DNA of 9,611 nucleotides, taken from Candidatus Gastranaerophilales bacterium. GTDB taxonomy: Bacteria; Cyanobacteriota; Vampirovibrionia; Gastranaerophilales; JAILCC01. The translations under genes and the position numbers were made by a program. The DNA is taken from NCBI GenBank assembly GCA_024408745.1, contig JAKSUS010000034.1, positions 1-9,611 of the forward strand, given 5' to 3'. The notes under the pieces were generated by a model. The model searched no databases, was not told the origin of the DNA, and worked only from the letters and a program-made list of their open reading frames with translations. Positions 6,331-9,611 of this stretch are shown in pieces (position 1 is the first letter of the stretch; the number at the start of each line of letters is the position of its first letter).

Positions 6331-6357
6331 CCCTTTTTCGTAGTGAGAAAGGGTTTT
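6331..6357 (+). terminator. Rho-independent terminator after the MGLAASQ genes
   Basis: Stem CCCTTTTTC (6331-6339) with GAGAAAGGG (6345-6353), one G-U pair and a 5-base loop GTAGT, followed by TTTTAATTT on the plus strand. It ends the plus-strand transcript about 185 bases after the stop at 6145, just before the convergent transporter genes. Read on the minus strand there is no U-run, so I assign it to the plus strand. Confidence 0.75.
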
Positions 6358-6374
6358 AATTTGCCTGTAATTAA

Positions 6375-6647
6375 TTATTCTACTGAATTATTAGTTCTTT
6401 TCTCTCTGTAAATGTAAACAAGAGTTAAATCTGTTGCTACAAGCAATAAATCTGCAAGATATAAATAAAAAACAAAATCAAAATTATAAAGAATTTTATG
6501 AATCATTCCGCAAAGATAACCTATTATAACAAGCCAAGCAAATAAACGACTCTTGCCTTTAACGTTTTTAGTTACATAAGTTTTTCTGATGGCAGCAGGC
6601 CAACTTGCGCCAAAACAAATTAACATTAATGCTTCAAAAATACTCAT
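6375..6647 (-). CDS. Small PQ-loop/SemiSWEET-like membrane protein
   Basis: A 90-residue, three-helix inner-membrane protein: segments at about 3-20, 34-53 and 58-79, followed by a charged tail (REKRTNNSVE). The block FGASWPAAIRKTY...KGKS (12-33) matches the GxSWPxSIxK...GKS pattern of small bacterial PQ-loop/SemiSWEET proteins, although the usual PQ is PA here. SemiSWEETs act as dimers that move small sugars, but for this subgroup the substrate is not known. The ATG at 6647 follows AGAGGA by 5 bases. It starts 15 bases after the stop of the MFS gene, so the two form an operon. Family assignment is moderate; transport function is inference. Confidence 0.75.
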   Translation of the reverse strand: MSIFEALMLICFGASWPAAIRKTYVTKNVKGKSRLFAWLVIIGYLCGMIHKILYNFDFVFYLYLADLLLVATDLTLVYIYREKRTNNSVE

Positions 6648-6662
6648 ATATTCCTCTTTCCT

Positions 6663-7826
6663 TTAATATTGTCTATCCGGTACATATTTTACCAATATTG
6701 AACAAGCAGTAGGCAATATAGCTACAACAATTAAAACATTAACAATGCCGAAATTTTGAGCGAGTAAACCGCACAAAGACATTGATAATCCGACAATTCC
6801 CCAACTAAAACCGCCGATAAAACCTGAAATTAAACTTTTATACTGTGGCATAACCTGATGTGCCAAAACCATATTTATAGGGACACTTAGCATTGCAAAA
6901 AACCCTATTAAAATAAACGTTCCGAATGACACAAACGGTAATGTTTTATAAGTAAAAGCAAAAAGTAAAGTCAAAGGTAAAATTGCACAAAAGGACATTA
7001 CCATAACTTGTTTTGTCCCTATCATTTTTTCTAATTTTGCACTTGCAACTGTTCCTGCTGCTCCCGCAATTAAAAAGAAAAATAATAACATTCCTATATT
7101 CATTGCGCTGTATCCTAATGACTTCCACAAAAACGGTAATAAAATACTGCAAGATTGAGTTGCTAAAGATTTCAATGCCGAAAACATTATTAATATTAAC
7201 ATCGGTTTAGAAGTAAATATTTCTTTTACGGCAGTTCTAAAATGAATGTTGTTTACTTTGCTGATTTTATCGGATATTTTAGGTACATTTATTAAAATAA
7301 GTGCAGCAACGGTTAAACCTATAATAGAAGTTAATGATAAAACTTTTGCTCCGAAAAACTGAATGAAAAATGATGAAACAACAGGACCTAAAGAAAATCC
7401 CAAAGTTCCTATAGCTAAAAAGATACTCATATTTTTTGCTAAATCTTTAGGGCTTGAATAAATATTAACAAAACTTGTTGCCTGAGGGTGAAAAAAGCCG
7501 TTTCCGATACTTCCTATAATTAAAAATGCCGATAATGTATAAACATTATGAGCAAAGCCTAAAAGAGGCAAAAACATTGAGGATAATAATAACCCGAAGA
7601 ACATAAAGAATCTTTTTCGCCAAAAATCGGATAAATAACCAAAAATAGGTTGCATCATGGAAGAACATAAATGCGATAAACTTAAAATAAAAGTCGAAAC
7701 TGCAAGAGTGATACCTAAATTTGCCGCCAAAAAAGGCATAATCGGATTTACAAAACCCGAATAAATATCGACTGTTGCATGTCCTGCCCATAAAGTCCTG
7801 ACTGCTTTTTTATTTGTATTTTTCAT
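6663..7826 (-). CDS. MFS efflux transporter, fosmidomycin-resistance (Fsr)-like
   Basis: A 387-residue major facilitator protein with about 12 hydrophobic segments, full length for the family. Diagnostic pieces are HATVDIYSGFVNPIMPFL (16-33), with the H..xD.Y.G and P.L pattern of Fsr-like proteins; QPIFGYLSDFWRKR (59-72), the loop 2-3 motif A; and GNGFFHPQA (108-116), with the FHP typical of this branch. A central basic loop (about 182-200, KISDKISKVNN) separates the two six-helix halves. Fsr-type proteins export drugs by proton antiport; the natural substrate here is unknown and resistance should not be assumed. The ATG at 7826 has only a weak Shine-Dalgarno (CAGGCAG region), and an in-frame start elsewhere is not obvious. 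It is first in an operon with the PQ-loop protein. Confidence 0.88.
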   Translation of the reverse strand: MKNTNKKAVRTLWAGHATVDIYSGFVNPIMPFLAANLGITLAVSTFILSLSHLCSSMMQPIFGYLSDFWRKRFFMFFGLLLSSMFLPLLGFAHNVYTLSAFLIIGSIGNGFFHPQATSFVNIYSSPKDLAKNMSIFLAIGTLGFSLGPVVSSFFIQFFGAKVLSLTSIIGLTVAALILINVPKISDKISKVNNIHFRTAVKEIFTSKPMLILIMFSALKSLATQSCSILLPFLWKSLGYSAMNIGMLLFFFLIAGAAGTVASAKLEKMIGTKQVMVMSFCAILPLTLLFAFTYKTLPFVSFGTFILIGFFAMLSVPINMVLAHQVMPQYKSLISGFIGGFSWGIVGLSMSLCGLLAQNFGIVNVLIVVAILPTACSILVKYVPDRQY

Positions 7827-7862
7827 TATCTGCCTGATGTTACTTTTTTATTTTTCAAAAAA

Positions 7863-7868
7863 ATTATA
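7863..7868 (-). promoter_or_regulatory. Candidate -10 box for the MFS/PQ-loop operon
   Basis: A perfect TATAAT on the minus strand, 36 bases upstream of the ATG at 7826, would start transcription near 7856. The 17-base-upstream position reads ATAACC, a poor -35. Position is sensible, but base composition makes chance matches easy. Confidence 0.33.
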
Positions 7869-7931
7869 ACTCAAAAATATTTAAAGGTTATAGGTAATAT
7901 GACAATATTTCATCTTTTCATCCGTATATTC

Positions 7932-7960
7932 CTGACCAATTTCTACACTTTTTGTATGAT
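7932..7960 (+). promoter_or_regulatory. Candidate vegetative promoter for the flagellar rod operon
   Basis: CTGACC (7932-7937), a 17-base spacer, then TATGAT (7955-7960): 4 of 6 and 5 of 6 matches to the housekeeping consensus at ideal spacing. Transcription would start near 7967, giving a leader of about 75 bases before the ATG at 8042. Confidence 0.4.
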
Positions 7961-7976
7961 TTTTCATGGATTTTGT

Positions 7977-8003
7977 TAAAGTTTTCATTAAAATATTCGA
8001 CAA
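7977..8003 (+). promoter_or_regulatory. Sigma-28-like promoter upstream of the rod genes
   Basis: TAAAGTTT (7977-7984) is a perfect sigma-28 -35; after exactly 11 bases comes TTCGACAA (7996-8003), 5 of 8 to GCCGATAA, with the CGA core kept. It is weaker than the site at 3981. Transcription would start near 8010, 32 bases before the ATG. If real, it would add late sigma-28 input to a rod operon that is normally an early or middle class. Confidence 0.42.
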
Positions 8004-8017
8004 CATGGGTAGATAAT

Positions 8018-8033
8018 GTTTTGCAAAACGGAG
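8018..8033 (+). promoter_or_regulatory. Palindrome abutting the Shine-Dalgarno of the first rod gene
   Basis: GTTTTGCAAAAC (8018-8029) is a perfect 12-bp palindrome touching the Shine-Dalgarno GGAG (8030-8033), which is 8 bases before the ATG at 8042. The ribosome site decides the start in favour of 8042 over the upstream ATG at 7952, which has no such site and would add 30 residues unlike any rod protein. The palindrome could be an operator or a small leader fold. Confidence 0.45.
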
Positions 8034-8041
8034 ATGAAGTT

Positions 8042-8740
8042 ATGAAGCTATATGGTGGAATTTATTTTGATGAAAGGGGTTTAAGCACCTCAATTCGTGG
8101 CATGCACATGCAGACTTCTCAAATCAACAATATTGCTCAAAATATTGCAGGATTTGATAAGCCCGGGTATCAACGTATAGAAAACGTTGTATCAAGTTTC
8201 TCAGAGTATGTAGGAGTGCATGGATTATCTACCGTCGTAGATGATAAAGTCGGCAGAATTTATGCAACAGGTCATGATTTAGACTTAGCATTAGCAAAGA
8301 AAGGTTATTTTCAATACGTCACACCAAATGGTGTAAAACTCACTCGTGACGGTCGCTTCAAGATGGACAAGAATGGTTACTTATTAACAAATGAAAATTA
8401 CAATGTTTTGGGAAAAGACGGCATGCCAATCAGGTTCGTAAATGTTCCCGATGATTTAAAGCATGTAAAAATCAGCACGTCAGGTGACATTGAAGTTTAT
8501 AACAAACTAAACGGAGAAATGGAATATATTGCAAGTTTAGGCATTGTAGACAAGACAGGTTCTTTAGCGGATGAAGCAGACGTAAGACAAGGGTATATAG
8601 AAAGTTCTAACGTTCGTTCAGAAACAGAGATTATGGATTTGGTACCTATGCAAAGAAACTTTCAGGCGAACAGACAAATGTTTATAACCCAAAACAACAT
8701 GTTAAACAAAACGATACAATCCTTGAGTCAAAACTCTTAA
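8042..8740 (+). CDS. Flagellar basal-body rod/hook protein, FlgF/FlgG family
   Basis: An axial protein of the flagellar rod, exported by the flagellar type III apparatus and assembled between the MS-ring and hook. At 232 residues from the chosen ATG, it has an N-terminal rod domain (RGMHMQTSQINNIAQNIAGFDKPGYQ, 19-44; compare the usual NNxANxxTxGYK). The middle FlgE/F/G-like domain holds the pattern DLDLALAKKGYFQ, LTRDGRF and NGYLLT (79-116). The C-terminal Flg_bbr_C domain reads VRQGYIESSNV (181-191), then a helix with MQRNFQANRQMF (203-214) ending IQSLSQNS. The C-terminal helix looks closer to FlgG than FlgF, but I cannot settle it. The longest frame starts at 7952, but GGAG at 8030-8033 and family length support 8042. 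It is first in an operon with the next two genes. Confidence 0.9.
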   Translation: MKLYGGIYFDERGLSTSIRGMHMQTSQINNIAQNIAGFDKPGYQRIENVVSSFSEYVGVHGLSTVVDDKVGRIYATGHDLDLALAKKGYFQYVTPNGVKLTRDGRFKMDKNGYLLTNENYNVLGKDGMPIRFVNVPDDLKHVKISTSGDIEVYNKLNGEMEYIASLGIVDKTGSLADEADVRQGYIESSNVRSETEIMDLVPMQRNFQANRQMFITQNNMLNKTIQSLSQNS

Positions 8741-8757
8741 TGAAATGAGGTGATAAT

Positions 8758-9471
8758 ATGAATAATTTACAAGGAATAATTTCAAGAGCAACAAACAATG
8801 CCGCAGTACAAATGGAAAAACTTGGCGTAATTTCAGGTGCTTCCGCTAACTACACAACGGATGCTTACAAAACCCCTCGTTTTGATACGTTTGTTTTGGC
8901 AGACGGAAGAGTTGCAGGGGTCGAAAGATATGACTATTCACAAGGCAGTATTTGCAGAACAAATCAGGAATTAGATGTTGCAATAGACGGTCCGGGGTTT
9001 GTTCCTGTTACAACAAAAGATGGCAAAGTTGCTTATACAAGAAATTTATCAATGAAAACAACCAACGAAGGACTTTTAGTAATGGGTGACGGTTCAGTTA
9101 TCGGTGGCGGTATAAAAGTTCCCATTGACTCTAAAAAAATTCAAATAACTCCTCAGGGTAAAGTGTTAAGTTATGACGATAAACACTTAGAGGGCATTGA
9201 AATCGGTCAAATTCCTTTAGTAAAATTTAACAATTATGAAGGACTTGAACAAGGCGATTTCAATAAGGTTTACGAAACGGAAGAATCAGGAAAACCGATT
9301 TTAGTTTCAAATCATACAAGTTTTACTCAATATAATTTAGAACGTTCAAACTTCAATATGTACGATTCGGTTAATGAAACATTGAGATTGAATGCAAGTT
9401 TAACGGCAAGTACAAGTATCATAAAATTCACAAACCAAATATATCAACAGGCAATTAATTTAGAACAATAG
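8758..9471 (+). CDS. Second FlgF/FlgG-family flagellar rod protein, divergent
   Basis: 237 residues, same family as the gene 17 bases upstream. The middle domain is clear: ELDVAIDGPGFVPV (71-84), VAYTRNLSMKTTNEGLLV (91-108), GGGIKVPID (116-124) and ITPQGKVLSY (130-139), as in FlgF/FlgG (LDVAIxGxGFF; YTRDGxFxxxxxGxLV). The C-terminal LERSNFNMYDSVNETLRLNA (194-213) matches the LExSNV...E motif. The N-terminal rod motif is degenerate: SGASANYTTDAYKTPRF (26-42) stands where NNIANxxTxGYKR is normal. With two such proteins side by side, one is presumably FlgF and the other FlgG, in distal and proximal rod. The ATG at 8758 follows GAGGTGA. Co-transcribed with both neighbours. Confidence 0.87.
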   Translation: MNNLQGIISRATNNAAVQMEKLGVISGASANYTTDAYKTPRFDTFVLADGRVAGVERYDYSQGSICRTNQELDVAIDGPGFVPVTTKDGKVAYTRNLSMKTTNEGLLVMGDGSVIGGGIKVPIDSKKIQITPQGKVLSYDDKHLEGIEIGQIPLVKFNNYEGLEQGDFNKVYETEESGKPILVSNHTSFTQYNLERSNFNMYDSVNETLRLNASLTASTSIIKFTNQIYQQAINLEQ

Positions 9472-9486
9472 AAAGGGGGTAAATAA

Positions 9487-9611
9487 ATGAATTTAGACAG
9501 AATGAACTCAATAGACAAAACACATCTTGTTCTTGATGCAATTTCAAAAAAGCAGGAAGTAAATGCAGCAAACGTTACAAATGCTAATACTCCCGGTTAT
9601 GTGAGAAAGGA
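9487..9611 (+). CDS. flgB: Flagellar basal-body rod protein FlgB (N-terminal part only)
   Basis: Runs off the right edge after 41 codons. The visible N-terminus starts MNLDRMNSIDKTHLVLDAIS, and residues 21-40 contain KKQEVNAANVTNANTPGYVR. This is the rod-domain motif as in FlgB (RRQEVLANNIANADTPGYxxR); FlgC normally lacks the TPGY ending in this form. FlgB is the innermost rod protein, adjoining FliE and the export gate. The ATG at 9487 follows AAGGGGGT by 6 bases and begins 15 bases after the stop of the previous gene. The order FlgF/G, FlgF/G, FlgB suggests that flgC and fliE follow outside the window. Confidence 0.75.
   Translation, partial: MNLDRMNSIDKTHLVLDAISKKQEVNAANVTNANTPGYVRK

Noticed and set aside
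6663..7826. Calling the MFS gene an antibiotic-resistance determinant
   Set aside because: The sequence supports only Fsr-like family membership; chromosomal members with unknown natural substrates are common, and nothing mobile surrounds it.
7952..8041. N-terminal extension of the first rod protein from the ATG at 7952
   Set aside because: No ribosome site, the added 30 residues do not resemble rod proteins, and the stretch contains promoter-like elements; ATG 8042 has GGAG at good spacing and gives the family's normal N-terminus.

Overview
This is an AT-rich bacterial window with eleven genes, two of them damaged or shortened. The organism is most likely a gut-type relative of cyanobacteria (Vampirovibrionia/Melainabacteria, Gastranaerophilales). 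That is an inference: the tandem proteins starting MGLAASQ look like a family I associate with that group, and low GC combined with flagellar rod genes fits. No rRNA, tRNA, CRISPR array, integrase or insertion sequence is visible.

Layout. (1) Positions 22-1826, minus strand: a short N6-adenine DNA methyltransferase whose target-recognition part is missing; a secreted protein made of about 20-residue YDKYG..TGSYK repeats, whose signal peptide and repeats lie in different frames; and a small three-helix membrane protein with a strong terminator. (2) 1994-3866, plus strand: DAHP synthase (aroF) and prephenate/arogenate dehydrogenase (tyrA), which overlap by 14 bases and form an aromatic amino acid operon. 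(3) 4059-6145, plus strand: two tandem paralogues of the MGLAASQ family, preceded by a textbook flagellar sigma-28 promoter and followed by a rho-independent terminator. (4) 6375-7826, minus strand: a 12-helix MFS exporter related to fosmidomycin-resistance proteins, then a small PQ-loop/SemiSWEET-like membrane protein. (5) 8042 to the right edge, plus strand: two flagellar rod/hook proteins of the FlgF/FlgG family and the start of a FlgB-like rod protein, with candidate vegetative and sigma-28-like promoters.

How it fits together. The flagellar rod operon and the sigma-28-driven MGLAASQ pair lie on either side of an unrelated transporter pair. The exact match to the sigma-28 consensus (TAAAGTTT, 12 bases, GCCGATAA) ties the unrecognised MGLAASQ proteins to the late flagellar regulon. 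Their build is a conserved helical N-terminus, a variable middle and a C-terminal coiled coil, which is the general plan of axial flagellar and type III-exported proteins. This is the best candidate here for an undescribed component.

Two start sites differ from the longest open frame. The first rod gene starts at 8042, not 7952. The repeat-protein gene starts at 1274 and needs a frame change near 1153. All intergenic gaps are under 250 bases.
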